From Sanderia malayensis (taxonomy: Eukaryota > Cnidaria > Scyphozoa > Semaeostomeae > Pelagiidae), in contig RQOL01000706.1 of NCBI GenBank assembly GCA_013076295.1, positions 1 through 64,000 on the forward strand: DNA of 64,000 bases, written 5' to 3'. The position numbers and the translations under genes are program-made. Below, in pieces: positions 19,901 through 35,031 of the stretch. Every line of letters starts with the position of its first letter. The stretch's first letter is position 1. The notes beneath the pieces were generated by a model that was not told where the DNA came from, searched no databases, and saw only the letters and a list, made by a program, of their open reading frames with translations.

Positions 19901-22900
19901 CATAGCACGGGCATGGCTATAAATGTGGTTCGAACCATTGAGATGTATCTTAAAATACCTTCGGACTAGATTCAATTCAGAGTGGTATGGCCTAGAGTTA
20001 AAAAAAATAGCTTGTATGAGTCGGACTACTGACGAAACCCCTTGCTTTGAAAATTCTCCAAAAATCTTTAAGGTACGTGACATAGCACTAGGATGGCTAT
20101 AAATGTGGTTCGAGCCATTCAGTTGTATCTCAAATTATTTTCGGACTAGATTCACGTCAGAGTGGTATGGACTAAAGTTTAAAAAAGACAGCTGGTATGA
20201 GTCTGACTACTGACGAAACCCCTTGCTTTGAAAATTCTCCAAAAATCTTTAAGGTATGTGACATAGCACTAGGATGGCTATAAATGTGGTTCGAGCCATT
20301 CAGTTGTATCTCAAATTATTTTCGGACTAGATTCACGTCAGAGTGGTATGGACTAAAGTTTAAAAAAAATTGCCTGTATGAGTCGAATTATTGAGAACCC
20401 CCCTGCCTTGAAAATTCGCCAAAAATCTTTAAAGTACGTGACATAATACTGGGGTAGCTGTAAATGTGATTTGAACCACTCAGATGGATGTTAAAATACT
20501 TTTGGACTAGATTCCTTTCTGATTGGCATGGCCTAAAGTCTAAAAAAAATGCATGTATGACTCGAATTCATGACGAACCCCTTGCCTTGAAAATTCTCAA
20601 AAAATCTTTAAAGTACGTGACATAGCACTGGGATGGCTATAAATGTGGTTCGATCCATTCAGATGGATGTTAAAATACTTTCGGACTAGATTCATTTCAG
20701 ATTGGTATGGCCTAAAGTCTAAAAAAAATGCATGTATGACTCGAATTCCTGACGAACCCCCTGCCTTGAAAATTCGCCAAAAATCTTTAAAGTACGTGAC
20801 ATAGCACTGGGGTAGCTATAAATTTGGTTTGCATCATTGAGATGTATCGTAAGATTTTTTCGGAACAGATTCATTTCAGAGTGGTATGGACTAAAGTTTA
20901 AAAAAAATAGCTTCTATGAGGTGGACTAGTGACAAAACCCCTTGCCTTGAAAATTCTCCAAAAATCTTTAACGTACGTGACATAGCACTGGGATAGCTAT
21001 AAATGTGGTTCGAACCATTCAGATGGATGTTAATATACTTTCGGACTAGATTCATTTCGGAGTGGTATGGCCTAAAGTCTAAAAAAAATTGCCTGTATGA
21101 GTCGAAATATTGAGAACCCCCCTGCTTTGAAAATTCTCCAAAAATCTTTAAAGTACGTGACATAGCACTGGGGTAGCTGTAAATGTGATTCGAACCACTC
21201 AGATGGATGTTAAAATACTTTTGGACTAGATTCAATTCAGAGTGGTATGGCCTAGAGTTAAAAAAAATAGCTTGTATGAGTCGGACTACTGACGATACCC
21301 CTTGCCTTGAAAATTGTCCAGAAATCTTTAACGTACGTGACATAGCACTGGGATGGCTATAAATGTGGTTCGAACCATTCAAATGGATGTTAAAATACTT
21401 TCGGAGTAGATTCACGTCAGAGTGGTAAGGCCTAAAGTTAAAAAAAAAATAGTTTGTATGAGTCGAATTACTGACGAAACCCCTTGCTTTGAAAATTCTC
21501 CAAAAATCTTTAAGGTACTTGACATAGCACTAGGATGGCTATAAATGTGGTTCGAGCCATTCAGATGTATCTCAAATTATTTTCGCAGCTGATTCAAGTC
21601 AGAGTGGTATGGACTAAAGTTTAAAAATAATAGTTTGTATGAGTCGAATTACTGACGAAACCCCTTGCCTTGCAAAATCGCCAAACTCCTTAAGTACGTA
21701 CATAGCACTGGATAGCTATAAGTGCGGTTTGAATCACTGAGATGTATCTTGAAATTTTTTCGGGAGCAGATTCATGTCACAGTGGTATGGCCTAAGTTTA
21801 AAAAAAATAGCTTCTATGAGGCGGACTAGTGACAAAACCCTTTGCCTTGAAAATTCTCCGAAAATCGTTAAAGTACGTGACATAGCACTGGAATGGGATA
21901 AATGTGGCTCGAACCATTGAGATGTATCTTAAAATTTTTCGGAGCAGATTCATTTCAGAGTGGTATGGACTAAAGTTTAAAAAAAATAGCTTCTATGAGG
22001 CGGACTACTGACGAAACCCCTTGCCTTGAAAATTCTCCAAAAATCTTAAAGTACGTGACATAGCACTGGGGTAGCTATAAATGTGGTTTGCCATCATTGA
22101 GATGTATCGTAAGATATTTTCGGAGCAGATTCATGTCACAGTGGCATGCCTAGAGTTTAAAAAAATTGCCTGTATGAGTCGAATTATTGACAATCCCTGC
22201 CTTGAAAATTCGCCATAAATCTTTAAAGTACGTGACATAGCACGGCATGGCTATAAATGTGGTTCGAGCCATTGAGATGGATGTAAAATACCTTCGGACT
22301 AGATTCAATTCAGAGTGGTATGGCCTAGAGTTAAAAAAAATAGCTTGTATGAGTCGGACTACTGACGAAACCCCTTGCTTTGAAATTCTCCAAAATCTTT
22401 AAGGTACGTGACATAGCATTAGGGATGGCTATAAATGTGGTTCGAGCCATTCAGTTGTATCTCAAATTATTTTCGGACTAGATTCACGTCAGAGTGGTAT
22501 GGACTAAAGTTTAAAAAAAATTGCCTGTATGAGGCGGACTACTGACGAAACCCCTGTGAAAATTCTTCCAAAAATCGTTAAAATACGTGACATAGCACTG
22601 GAATGGCGATAAATGTGGCTCGAACATTGAGATGTATCTTAAAATTTTTCGGAGCAGATTCATTTCAGAGTGGTAATGGACTAAAGTTTAAAAAAATAGC
22701 TTCTATGAAGGCGGACTACTGACGAAACCCCTTGCCTTGAAAATTCTCGCAAAAATCTTTACGTACGTGACATAGCACTGGGATAGCTATAAATGTGGTT
22801 CGAACCATTCAGATTGATGTTAAAATATTTTCGGACTAGATTCGTTTCGGAGTGGTATGGCCTAAAGTCTAAAAAAAATTGCCTGTATGAGTCGAAATAT

Positions 22901-25900
22901 TGACAACCCCCTGCTTTGAAAATTCTCCAAAATCTTTAAAGTACGTGACATAGCACTGGGTAGCTATAAATGTGGTTTGCATCATTGAGATGTATCGTAA
23001 GATACTTTCGGAGCAGATTCATGTCACAGTGGTATGGACTAAAGTTTAAAAAAAATAGCTTCTATGAGGCGGACTACTGACGAAACCCCTTGCCTTGAAA
23101 ATTCTCCAAAATCTTTAACGTACGTGACATAGCACTGGGATAGTTATAATGTGGTTCGAACCATTCGATGGATGTTAAAATACTTTCGGACTAGATTCAT
23201 TTCGGAGTGGTATGGCCTAAAGTCTAAAAAAATTGCCTGTATGAGTCGAAATATTGACAACCCCCCTGCTTTGAAAATTCTCCAAAAATCTTTAAAGTAC
23301 GTGACATATCACTGGGGTAGCTATAAATGTGGTTTGCATCATTGAGATGTATCGTAAGATATTTTCGGAGCAGATTCATGTCACAGTGGTATACCTAAAA
23401 ATTAAAAAAAATTGCCTGTAAGAGTCGAAATATTGACAACCCCCTGCTTGAAAATTCGCCAAAAATCTTTAAGGTACGTGACATAGCATGGGGTAGCTAT
23501 AAAAGTGGTTCGAACCATTGAGATGTATCTTAAATATTTTCGGAGCAGATTCATGTCACAGTGGCATGGCCTAGAGTTTAAAAAAAATTGCCTGTATGAG
23601 TCGAGTTATTGACAATCCCCCTGCCTTGAAAATTCGCCATAAATCTTTAAGTACGTGACATAGCACGGGCATGGCTATAAATGTGGTTCGAACCATTGAG
23701 ATGGATGTTAAATACCTTCGGACTAGATTCATTCAGAGTGGTATGGCCTAGAGTTAAAAAAAATAGCTTGTATGAGTCGGACTACTGACGAAACCCCTTG
23801 CTTTGAAAATTCTCCCAAATCTTTAAGGTACGTGAATAGCACTAGGATGGGCTATAAATGTGGTTCGAGCCATTCAGTTGTATCTCAATTATTTTCGGAC
23901 TAGATTCACGTCAGAGTGGTATGGACTAAAGTTTAAAAAAAATTGCCTGTATGAGTCGAATTATTGAGACCCCTGCCCTGAAAATTCGCCAAAATCTTTA
24001 AAGTACGTGACATAGCACTGGGGTAGCTATAAATGTGGTTGAATCATTGACATGTATCTTAAGATATATCGGAGCAGATTCACGTCAGAGTGGTATGGAC
24101 TAAAGTCTAAAAAAATTGCCTGTATGAGTCGAATTATTGACAATCCCCCTGCCTTGAAAATTCGCCAAAAATTTTTAAAGTACGTGACATAGCGCTGGCA
24201 TAGCTATAAGTGTGGTTTGAGGCATTCAGATGGATGTTAAAATACTTTCGGACTAGATTCACGTCAGAGTGGTATGGACTAAAGTTTAAAAAGACAGCTG
24301 TATGAGTCGGACTACTGACGAAACCCCTTGCTTTGAAAATTCTCCAAAATCTTTAAGGTATGTGACATAGCACTAGGATGGCTATAAATGTGGTTCGAGC
24401 CATTCAGTTGTATCTCAAATTATTTTCGGACTAGATTCACGTCAGAGTGGTCTGGACTAAAGTTTAAAAAAAATTGCCAGTATGAGTCGAATTATTGAGA
24501 ACCCCCTGCCTTGAAAATTCGCCAAAAATCTTTAAAGTACGTGACATAACACTGGGGTAGCTGTAAATGTGATTCGAACCACTCAGATGATGTTAAAATA
24601 CTTTGGACTAGATTCCTTTCAGAGTGGTATAGACTAAAGTTTAAAAAAAATAGTTCTATGAGGCGGAACTACTGACGAAACCCTTGCCCTGAAAATTCTC
24701 CAAAAATCTTTAACGTACGTGACATAGCACTGGGATAGCTATAAATGTGGCTCGAACCATTGAGATGTATCTTAAAATTTTTTCGGAGCAGATTCATATC
24801 AGAGTGGTATGGCCTAAAGTCTAAAAAAAATTGCCTGTATGAGTCGAAATATTGACAACCCCCCTGCTTTGAAAATTCTCCAAAAATCTTTAAAGTACGT
24901 GACATAGCACTGGGGTAGCTATAAATGTGGTTTGCATCATTGAGATGGATGTTGAAATACTTTCGGACTAGATTCAATTCAGAGTGGTATGGCCTAGAGT
25001 TAAAAAATAGCTTGTATGAGTCGGACTACTGACGAAACCCCTTGCTTTGAAAATTCTCCAAAAATCTTTAAGGTACGTGACATAGCACTAGGATGGCTAT
25101 AAATGTGGTTCGAGCCATTCAGTTGTATCTCAAATTATTTTCGGACTAGATTCACGTCAGAGTGGTATGGACTAAGTTTAAAAAAATTGCCTGTATGAGT
25201 CGAATTATTGAGAGCCCCCCTGCCTTGAAAATTCGCCAAAAATCTTTAAAGTACGTGACATAGCACTGGGGTAGCTATAAATGTGGTTTGAATCATTGAC
25301 ATGTATCTTAAGATATGTTCGGAGCAGATTCACGTCAGAGTGGTATGGACTAAGTTTAAAAAAATTGCCTGTATGAGTCGAATTATTGACAATCCCCTGC
25401 CTTGAAATTCGCCAAAATTTTTAAGTACGTGACATAGCGCTGGCATAGCTATAGGTGTGGTTTGAGGCATTCAGATGGATGTTAAAATACTTTCGACTAG
25501 ATTCACGTCAGAGTGGTATGGACTAAAGTTTAAAAAAGACAGCTGGTATGAGTCGGACTACTGACGAAACCCCTTGCTTTGAAAATTCTCCAAAATCTTT
25601 AAGGTATGTGACATAGCACTAGAATGGCTATAAATGTGGTTCGAGCCATTCAGTTGTATCTCAATTATTTTCGGACTAGATTCACGTCAGAGTGGTCTGG
25701 ACTAAAGTTTAAAAAAATTGCCTGTATGAGTCGAATTATTGAGAACCCCCTGCCTTGAAAATTCGCCAAAAATCTTTAAAGTACGTGCCATAACACTGGG
25801 GTAGCTGTAAATGTGATTCGAACCACTCAGATGGATGTTAAAATACTTTTGGACTAGATTCGTTCAGAATGGTATAGACTAAAGTTTAAAAAAAATAGCT

Positions 25901-28900
25901 TCTATGAGGCGGACTACTGACGAAACTCCTTGCCTTGAAAATTCTCCAAAAATCTTTAAAGTACGTGACATAGCACTGGGATGGCTATAAATGTGGTTCG
26001 AACCATTGAGATGTATCTCAAATTATTTTCGGAGCAGATTCAAGTCAGAGTTGTAGGGACTAAAGTTTACAAAAAAATAGTTTGTATGAGTCGAATTATT
26101 GACAACCCCCTTGCCTTGAAAATTCTCCAAAATCTTTACAGTATGTGACATAGCACTGGGGTAGCTATAATTTGGTTTGCATCATTGAGATGTATCGTAA
26201 CATATTTTCGGAGCAGATTCATGTCACAGTGGTATGGACTAAAGTTTAAAAAAAATAGCTTCTATGAGGCGGACTAGTGACAAAACCCTTTGCCTTGAAA
26301 TTCTCCAAAAATCGTTAAAGTACGTGACATAGCACTGGAATGGCGATAAATGTGGCTCGAACCATTGAGATGTATCTTAAAATTTTTTCGGAGCAGATTC
26401 ATTTCAGAGTGGTATGGACTAAAGTTAAAAAAAAATAGCTTCTATGAGGCGGACTACTGACGAACCCCTTGCCTTGAAAATTTCCAAAAATCTTTAACGT
26501 ACGTGACATAGCACTGGGATAGCTATAAATGTGGCTCGAACCATTGAGATGTATCTTAAAATTTTTTCGGAGCAGATTCATTTCAGAGTGGTATGGCCTA
26601 AAGTCTAAAAAAAATTGCCTGTATGAGTCGAATTATTGAGAACCCCCCTGCCTTGAAAATTCGCCAAAAATCTTTAAAGTACGTGACATAGCACTGGGGT
26701 AGCTATAAATGTGGTTTGAATCATTGACATGTATCTTAAGATATGTTCGGAGCAGATGCACGTCAGAGTGGTATGGACTAAAGTTTAAAAAAAATTGCCT
26801 GTATGAGTCGAATTATTGACAATCCCCCTGCCTTGAAAATTCGCCAAAAATTTTTAAAGTACGTGACATAGCGCTGGCATAGCTATAAGTGTGGTTTGAG
26901 GCATTCAGATGGATGTTAAAATACTTTCGGACTAGATTCACGTCAGAGTGGTATGGACTAAAGTTTAAAAAAGACAGCTGGTATGAGTCGGACTACTGAC
27001 AAAACCCCTTGCTTTGAAAATTCTCCAAAAATCTTTAAGGTATGTGACATAGCACTAGGATGGCTATAAATGTGGTTCGAGCCATTCAGTTGTATCTCAA
27101 ATTATTTTCGGACTAGATTCACGTCAGAGTGGTATGGACAAAAGTTTAAAAAAAATTGCCTGTATGAGTCGAATTATTGAGAACCCCCCTGCCTTGAAAA
27201 TTCTCCAAAAATCGTTAAAGTACGTGACATAGCACTGGAATGGCGATAAATGTGGCTCGAACCATTGAGATGTATCTTAAAATTTTTTCGGAGCAGATTC
27301 ATTTCAGAGTGGTATGGACTAAAGTTTAAAAAAAATAGCTTCTATGAGGCGGACTACTGACGAAACCCCTTGCCTTGAAAATTCTCCAAAAATCTTTAAC
27401 GTACGTGACATAGCACTGGGATAGCTATAAATGTGGCTCGAACCATTGAGATGTATCTTAAAATTTTTTCGGAGCAGATTCATTTCAGAGTGTTATGGCC
27501 TAAAGTCTAAAAAAAATTGCCTGTATGAGTCGAAATATTGACGACCCCCCTGCTTTGAAAATTCTCCAAAAATCTTTAAAGTACGTGACATAGCACTGGG
27601 GTAGCTATAAATGTGGTTTGCATCATTGAGATGTATCGTAAGATATTTTCGGAGCAGATTCATGTCACAGTGGTATGGCCTAAAAATTTAAAAAAAATTG
27701 CCTGTAAGAGTCGAAATATTGACAACCCCCCTGCCTTGAAAATTCGCCAAAAATCTTTAAGGTACGTGACATAGCCCTGGGGTAGCTATAAAAGTGGTTC
27801 GAACCATTGAGATGTATCTTAAAATATTTTCGGAGCAGATTCATGTCACAGTGGCATGGCCTAGAGTTTAAAAAAAATTGCCTGTATGAGTCGAATTATT
27901 GACAATCCCCCTGCCTTGAAAATTCGCCATAAATCTTTAAAGTATGTGACATGGCACGGGCATGGCTATAAATGTGGTTCGAACCATTGAGATGGATGTT
28001 AAAATACTTTTGGACTAGATTGGCGATAAATGTGGTTCGAACCATTGAGATGTATCTTAAAATACTTTCGGACTAGATTCAATTCAGAGTGGTATGGCCT
28101 AGAGTTAAAAAAAATAGCTTGTATGAGTCGGACTACTGACGAAACCCCTTGCTTTGAAAATTCTCCAAAAATCTTTAAGGTACGTCACATAGCACTAGGA
28201 TGGCTATAAATGTGGTTCGAGCCATTCAGTTGTATCTCAAATTATTTTCGGACTAGATTCACGTCAGAGTGGTATGGACTAAAGTTTAAAAAAATTGCCT
28301 GTATGAGTCGAATTATTGAGAACCCCCCTGCCTTGAAAATTCGCCAAAAATCTTTAAAGTACGTGACATAGCACTGGGGTAGCTATAAATGTGGTTTGAA
28401 TCATTGACATGTATCTTAAGATATGTTCGGAGCAGATTCACGTCAGAGTGGTATGGACTAAAGTTTAAAAAAAATTGCCTGTATGAGTCGAATTATTGAC
28501 AATCCCCCTGCCTTGAAAATTCGCCAAAAATTTTTAAAGTACGTGACATAGCGCTGGCATAGCTATAAGTGTGGTTTGAGGCATTCAGATGGATGTTAAA
28601 ATACTTTCGGACTAGATTCACGTCAGAGTGGTATGGACTAAAGTTTAAAAAAGACAGCTGGTATGAGTCGGACTACTGACGAAACCCCTTGCTTTGAAAA
28701 TTCTCCAAAAATCTTTAAGGTATGTGACATAGCACTAGGATCGCTATAAATGTGGTTCGAGCCATTCAGTTGTATCTCAAATTATTTTCGGACTAGATTC
28801 ACGTCAGAGTGGTATGGACTAAAGTTTAAAAAAGACAGCTGGTATGAGTCGAAATATTGACAACCCCCCTGCTTTGAAAATTCTCCAAAAATCTTTAAAG

Positions 28901-29019
28901 TACGTGACATAGCACTGGGGTAGCTATAAATGTGGTTTGCATCATTGACATGTATCGTAAGATACTTTCGGAGCAGATTCATGTCACAGTGGTATGGCCT
29001 AAAATTTACAAAAAATACC
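13937..29019. repeat. 180-181-bp satellite array, main body part 1 (about 83 monomers)
   Basis: The array continues without interruption. Up to 18257 it duplicates the first copy. From there it mixes subfamilies, with monomers distinguished by GGTTCGAACCATTGAG, GGTTCGAGCCATTCAG, GGTTTGCATCATTGAG, GGCTCGAACCATTGAG and GATTCGAACCACTCAG variants. The stretch from about 21660 to 26200 has many one-base deletions. Minus-strand frames here (for example 20891-21415, 174 codons) reflect the 60-codon period. Confidence 0.97.
28021..28077. repeat. 56-bp partial satellite monomer (recurrent junction)
   Basis: After GGACTAGATT the sequence jumps back to GGCGATAAATGTGGTTCG instead of continuing to TCA. 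This duplicates about 56 bp of the monomer. The same junction recurs near 32226, 35454, 43687, 47341, 51337, 53158 and 53754, which marks those segments as descendants of one rearranged ancestor. Confidence 0.85.
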
Positions 29020-29228
29020 GTGAGTGTTAGGGCCTTAAGTCATGAGCGAGAATCTTCGGTGAGTGTTAGGGCTCACAGTCTACAAGACTGCAAAGGTGGG
29101 TGAGTGTTAGGGCCCTAAGTCATGAGCGAGAACCTCCGGTGAGTGTTAGGGCACACAGGCTACAAGACTGCAAAAATGGGTGAGTGTTAGGGTTGTAAGT
29201 CAGGAGCGAGAATCTTCGGTGAGTGTTG
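29020..29228. repeat. GTGAGTGTTAGGG minisatellite block A (209 bp)
   Basis: Tandem half-units of about 40 bp each start with GTGAGTGTTAGGG and alternate between a CTTAAGTCATGAGCGAGAAT type and a CACAGGCTACAAGACTGCAA type, giving a period of about 80 bp. The block ends with GTGAGTGTTG. It is embedded in the satellite after AAAATTTACAAAAAATACC. Confidence 0.92.
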
Positions 29229-32200
29229 CACTGCTAGCAAAAACTGTGGTTTGAAGCATTCAGACGGCTGCATAGCACTGGGGTAGCGATAAATGTGGTT
29301 TGAATCACTGAGATGTATCTTAAAATTTTTTCGGAGCAGATTCATGTCACAGTGGCATGGCCTAGAGTTTAAAAAAAATTGCCTGTATGAGTCGAATTAT
29401 TGACAATCCCCCTGCCTTGAAAATTCGCCAAAAATTTTTAAAGTACGTGACATAGCGCTGGCATAGCTATAAGTGTGGTTTGAGGCATTCAGATGGATGT
29501 AAAAATACTTTCGGACTAGATTCACGTCAGAGTGGTATGGACTAAAGTTTAAAAAAGACAGCTGGTATGAGTCGGACTACTGACGAAACCCCTTGCTTTG
29601 AAAATTCTCCAAAAATCTTTAAGGTATGTGACATAGCACTAGGATGGCTATAAATGTGGTTCGAGCCATTCAGTTGTATCTCAAATTATTTTCGGACTAG
29701 ATTCACGTCAGAGTGGTCTGGACTAAAGTTTAAAAAAAATTGCCTGTATGAGTCGAATTATTGAGAACCCCCCTGCCTTGAAAAGTCGCCAAAAATCTTT
29801 AAAGTACGTGACATAACACTGGGGTAGCTGTAAATGTGATTCGAACCACTCAGATGGATGTTAAAATACTTTTGGACTAGATTCCTTTCAGAGTGGTATA
29901 GACTAAAGTTTAAAAAAAATAGCTTCTATGAGGCGGACTACTGACGAAACTCCTTGCCTTGAAAATTCTCCAAAAATCTTTAAAGTACGTGACATAGCAC
30001 TGGGATGGCTATAAATGTGGTTCGAACCATTGAGATGTATCAAAAAAATTATTTTCGGAGCAGATTCAAGTCAGAGTTGTAGGGACTAAAGTTTACAAAA
30101 AATAGTTTGTGTGAGTCGAATTCTTGACAACCCCCTTGCCTTGAAAATTCTCCAAAAATCTTTACAGTATGTGACATAGCACTGGGGTAGCTATAAATTT
30201 GGTTTGCATCATTGAGATGTATCGTAACATATTTTCGGAGCAGATTCATGTCACAGTGGTATGGACTAAAGTTTAAAAAAATAGCTTCTATGAGGCGGAC
30301 TAGTGACAAAACCCTTTGCCTTGAAAATTCTCCAAAAATCGTTAAAGTACGTGACATAGCACTGGAATGGCGATAAATGTGGCTCGAACCATTGAGATGT
30401 ATCTTAAAATACTTTCGGACTAGATTCAATTCAGAGTTGTATGGCCTAGAGTTAAAAAAAAAAGCTTGTATGAGTCGGACTACTGACGAAACCCCTTGCT
30501 TTGAAAATTCTCCAAAAATCTTTAAGGTACGTGACATAGCACTAGGATGGCTATAAATGTGGTTCGAGCCATTCAGTTGTATCTCAAATTATTTTCGGAC
30601 TAGATTCACGTCAGAGTGGTATGGACTAAAGTTTAAAAAAAATTGCCTGTATGAGTCGAATTATTGAGAACCCCCCTGCCTTGAAAATTCGCCAAAAATC
30701 TTTAAAGTACGTGACATAGCACTGGGGTAGCTATAAATGTGGTTTGAATCATTGACATGTATCTTAAGATATGTTCGGAGCAGATTCACGTCAGAGTGGT
30801 ATGGACTAAAGTTTAAAAAAAATTGCCTGTATGAGTCGAATTATTGACAATCCCCTGCCTTGAAAATTCGCCAAAAATTTTTAAAGTACGTGACATAGCG
30901 CTGGCATAGCTATAAGTGTGGTTTGAGGCATTCAGATGGATGTTAAAATACTTTCGGACTAGATTCACGTCAGAGTGGTATGGACTAAAGTTTAAAAAAG
31001 ACAGCTGGTATGAGTCGGACTACTGACAAAACCCCTTGCTTTGAAAATTCTCCAAAAATCTTTAAGGTATGTGACATAGCACAAGGATGGCTATAAATGT
31101 GGTTCGAGCCATTCAGTTGTATCTCAAATTATTTTCGGACTAGATTCACGTCAGAGTGGTATGGACTAAAGTTTAAAAAAAATTGCCTGTATGAGTCGAA
31201 TTATTGAGAACCCCCCTGCCTTGAAAATTCTCCAAAAATCTTTAAAGTACGTGACATAGCACTGGGGTAGCTATAAATTTGGTTTGCATCATTGAGATGT
31301 ATCGTAACATATTTTCGGAGCAGATTCATGTCACAGTGGTATGGACTAAAGTTTAAAAAAAATAGCTTCTATGAGGCGGACTAGCGACAAAACCCTTTGC
31401 CTTGAAAATTCTCCAAAAATCGTTAAAGTACGTGACATAGCACTGGAATGGCGATAAATGTGGCTCGAACCATTGAGATGTATCTTAAAATTTTTTCGGA
31501 GCAGATTCATTTCAGAGTGGTATGGACTAAAGTTTAAAAAAAATAGCTTCTATGAGGCGGACTACTGACGAAACCCCTTGCCTTGAAAATTCTCCAAAAA
31601 TCTTTAACGTACGTGACATAGCACTGGGATAGCTATAAATGTGGCTCGAACCATTGAGATGTATCTTAAAATTTTTTCGGAGCAGATTCATTTCAGAGTG
31701 GTATGGCCTAAAGTCTAAAAAAATTGCCTGTATGAGTCGAAATATTGACAACCCCCCTGCTTTGAAAATTCTCCAAAAATCTTTAAAGTACGTGACATAG
31801 CACTGGGGTAGCTATAAATGTGGTTTGCATCATTGAGATGTATCGTAAGATATTTTCGGAGCAGATTCATGTCACAGTGGTATGGCCTAAAATTTAAAAA
31901 AAATTGCCTGTAAGAGTCGAAATATTGACAACCCCCCTGCCTTGAAAATTCGCCAAAAATCTTTAAGGTACGTGACATAGCCCTTGGGTAGCTATAAAAG
32001 TGGTTCGAACCATTGAGATGTATCTTAAAATATTTTCGGAACAGATTCATGTCACAGTGGCATGGCCTAGAGTTTAAAAAAATTGCCTGTATGAGTCGAA
32101 TTATTGACAATCCCCCTGCCTTGAAAATTCGCCATAAATCTTTAAAGTATGTGACATAGCACGGGCATGGCTATAAATGTGGTTCGAAGCATTGAGATGG

Positions 32201-35031
32201 ATGTTAAAATACTTTCAGACTAGATTGGCGATAAATGTGGTTCGAACCATTGAGATGTATCTTAAAATACTTTCGGACTAGATTCAATTCAGAGTGGTAT
32301 GGCCTAGAGTTAAAAAAAATAGCTTGTATGAGTCGGACTACTGACGAAACCCCTTGCTTTGAAAATTCTCCAAAAATCTTTAAGGTACGTGACATAGCAC
32401 TAGGATGGCTATAAATGTGGTTCGAGCCATTCAGTTGTATCTCAAATTATTTTCGGACTAGATTCACGTCAGAGTGGTATGGACTAAAGTTTAAAAAAAA
32501 TTGCCTGTATGAGTCGAATTATTGAGAACCCCCTGCCTTGAAAATTCGCCAAAAATCTTTAAAGTACGTGACATAGCACTGGGGTAGCTATAAATGTGGT
32601 TTGAATCATTGACATGTATCTTAAGATATGTTCGGAGCAGATTCACGTCAGAGTGGTATGGACTAAAGTTTAAAAAAAATTGCCTGTGTGAGTCGGACTA
32701 CTGACGAAACCCCTTGCCTTGAAAATTCTACAAAAATCTTTAAAGTACGTGACATAGCACTGGAATGGCGATAAATGTGGTTCGAACCATTGAGATGTAT
32801 CTTAAGATATTTTCGGAGCAGATTCATTTCAGAGTGGTATGGACTAAGGTTTAAAAAAAAATAGCTTGCATGAGTCGGACTAGTGACAAAACCCTTTGCC
32901 TTGAAAATTCTCCAAAAATCGTTAAAGTACGTGACATAGCACTGGAATGGCGATAAATGTGGCTCGAACCATTGAGATGTATTTTAAAATTTTTTCGGAG
33001 CAGATTCATTTCAGAGTGGTATGGACTAAAGTTTAAAAAAAATTGCCTGTATGAGTCGAATTATTGAGAACCCCCCTGCCTTGAAAATTCTCCAAAAATC
33101 TTTAAAGTACGTGACATAGCACTGGGGTAGCTATAAATTTGGTTTGCATCATTGAGATGTATCGTAACATATTTTCGGAGCAGATTCATGTCACAGTGGT
33201 ATGGACTAAAGTTTAAAAAAATAGCTTCTATGAGGTGGACTAGTGACAAAACCCCTTGCCTTGAAAATTCTCCAAAAATCTTTAACGTACGTGACATAGC
33301 ACTGGGATAGCTATAAATGTGGTTCGAACCATTCAGATGGATGTTAAAATACTTTCGGACTAGATTCATTTCGGAGTGGTATGGCCTAAAGTCTAAAAAA
33401 AATTGCCTGTATGAGTCGAAATATTGACAACCCCCCTGCTTTGAAAATTTTCCAAAAATCTTTAAAGTACGTGACATAGCACTGGGGTAGCTATAAATGT
33501 GGTTTGAATCATTGACATGTATCTTAAGATATGTTCGGAGCAGATTCACGTCAGAGTGGTATGGACTAAAGTTTAAAAAAAATTGCCTGTGTGAGTCGGA
33601 CTACTGACGAAACCCCTTGCCTTGAAAATTCTACAAAAATCTTTAAAGTACGTGACATAGCACTGGAATGGCGATAAATGTGGTTCGAACCATTGAGATG
33701 TATCTTAAGATATTTTCGGAGCAGATTCATTTCAGAGTGGTATGGACTAAGGTTTAAAAAAAAATAGCTTGCATGAGTCGGACTAGTGACAAAACCCTTT
33801 GCCTTGAAAATTCTCCAAAAATCGTTAAAGTACGTGACATAGCACTGGAATGGCGATAAATGTGGCTCGAACCATTGAGATGTATTTTAAAATTTTTTCG
33901 GAGCAGATTCATTTCAGAGTGGTATGGACTAAAGTTTAAAAAAAATTGCCTGTATGAGTCGAATTATTGAGAACCCCCCTGCCTTGAAAATTCTCCAAAA
34001 ATCTTTAAAGTACGTGACATAGCACTGGGGTAGCTATAAATTTGGTTTGCATCATTGAGATGTATCGTAACATATTTTCGGAGCAGATTCATGTCACAGT
34101 GGTATGGACTAAAGTTTAAAAAAAATTGCCTGTATGAGTCGAATTATTGAGAACCCCCCTGCCTTGATAATTCTCCAAAAATCTTTAAAGTACGTGACAT
34201 AGCACTGGGGTAGCTATAAATTTGGTTTGCATCATTGAGATGTATCGTAACATATTTTCGGAGCAGATTCATGTCACAGTGGTATGGACTAAAGTTTAAA
34301 AAAAATAGCTTCTATGAGGTGGACTAGTGACAAAACCCCTTGCCTTGAAAATTCTCCAAAAATCTTTAACGTACGTGACATAGCACTGGGATAGCTATAA
34401 ATGTGGTTCGAACCATTCAGATGGATGTTAAAATACTTTCGGACTAGATTCATTTCGGAGTGGTATGGCCTAAAGTCTAAAAAAAATTGCCTGTATGAGT
34501 CGAAATATTGACAACCCCCCTGCTTTGAAAATTTTCCAAAAATCTTTAAAGTACGTGACATAGCACTGGGGTAGCTATAAATGTGGTTTGCATCATTGAG
34601 ATGTATCGTAAGATACTTTCGGAGCAGATTCATGTCACAGTGGTATGGACTAAAGTTTAAAAAAAATAGCTTCTATGAGGCGGACTACTGACGAAACCCC
34701 TTGCCTTGAAAATTCTCCAAAAATCTTTAACGTACGTGACATAGCACTGGGATAGCTATAAATGTGGTTCGAACCATTCAGATGGATGTTAAAATACTTT
34801 CGGACTAGATTCATTTCGGAGTGGTATGGCCTAAAGTCTAAAAAAAATTGCCTGTATGAGTCGAAATATTGACAACCCCCCTGCTTTGAAAATTCTCCAA
34901 AAATCTTTAAAGTACGTGACATAGCACTGGGGTAGCTATAAATGTGGTTTGCATCATTGAGATGTATCGTAAGATACTTTCGGAGCAGATTCATGTCACA
35001 GTGGTATGGCCTAAAATTTACAAAAAATACC
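29229..35031. repeat. 180-181-bp satellite array, main body part 2
   Basis: It starts with a hybrid segment (CACTGCTAGCAAAAACTGTG and a GCATTCAGACGGCTGCATAG stretch) that rejoins the normal monomer at GCACTGGGGTAGCGATAAAT. It contains the 56-bp partial-monomer junction near 32226 and part of the five-monomer higher-order repeat from about 32690. Confidence 0.96.
32690..34290. repeat. Five-monomer higher-order repeat, about 904 bp, nearly two copies
   Basis: The rare variant CTAAGGTTTAAA occurs at 32844 and 33747, 903 bp apart. TTATTGAGAACCCCCCTGCC followed by the GGTTTGCATC monomer recurs at about 33061 and 33966, 905 bp apart. Five monomers of 180-181 bp give 904 bp. The same order recurs at 38050-40560. 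Confidence 0.85.

Noticed and set aside
20891..21415. Family of repeat-protein genes on the minus strand
   Set aside because: All such frames coincide with the satellite monomers, start and stop at arbitrary monomers, and are broken wherever the A tract changes length. There are no promoter or splice signs.
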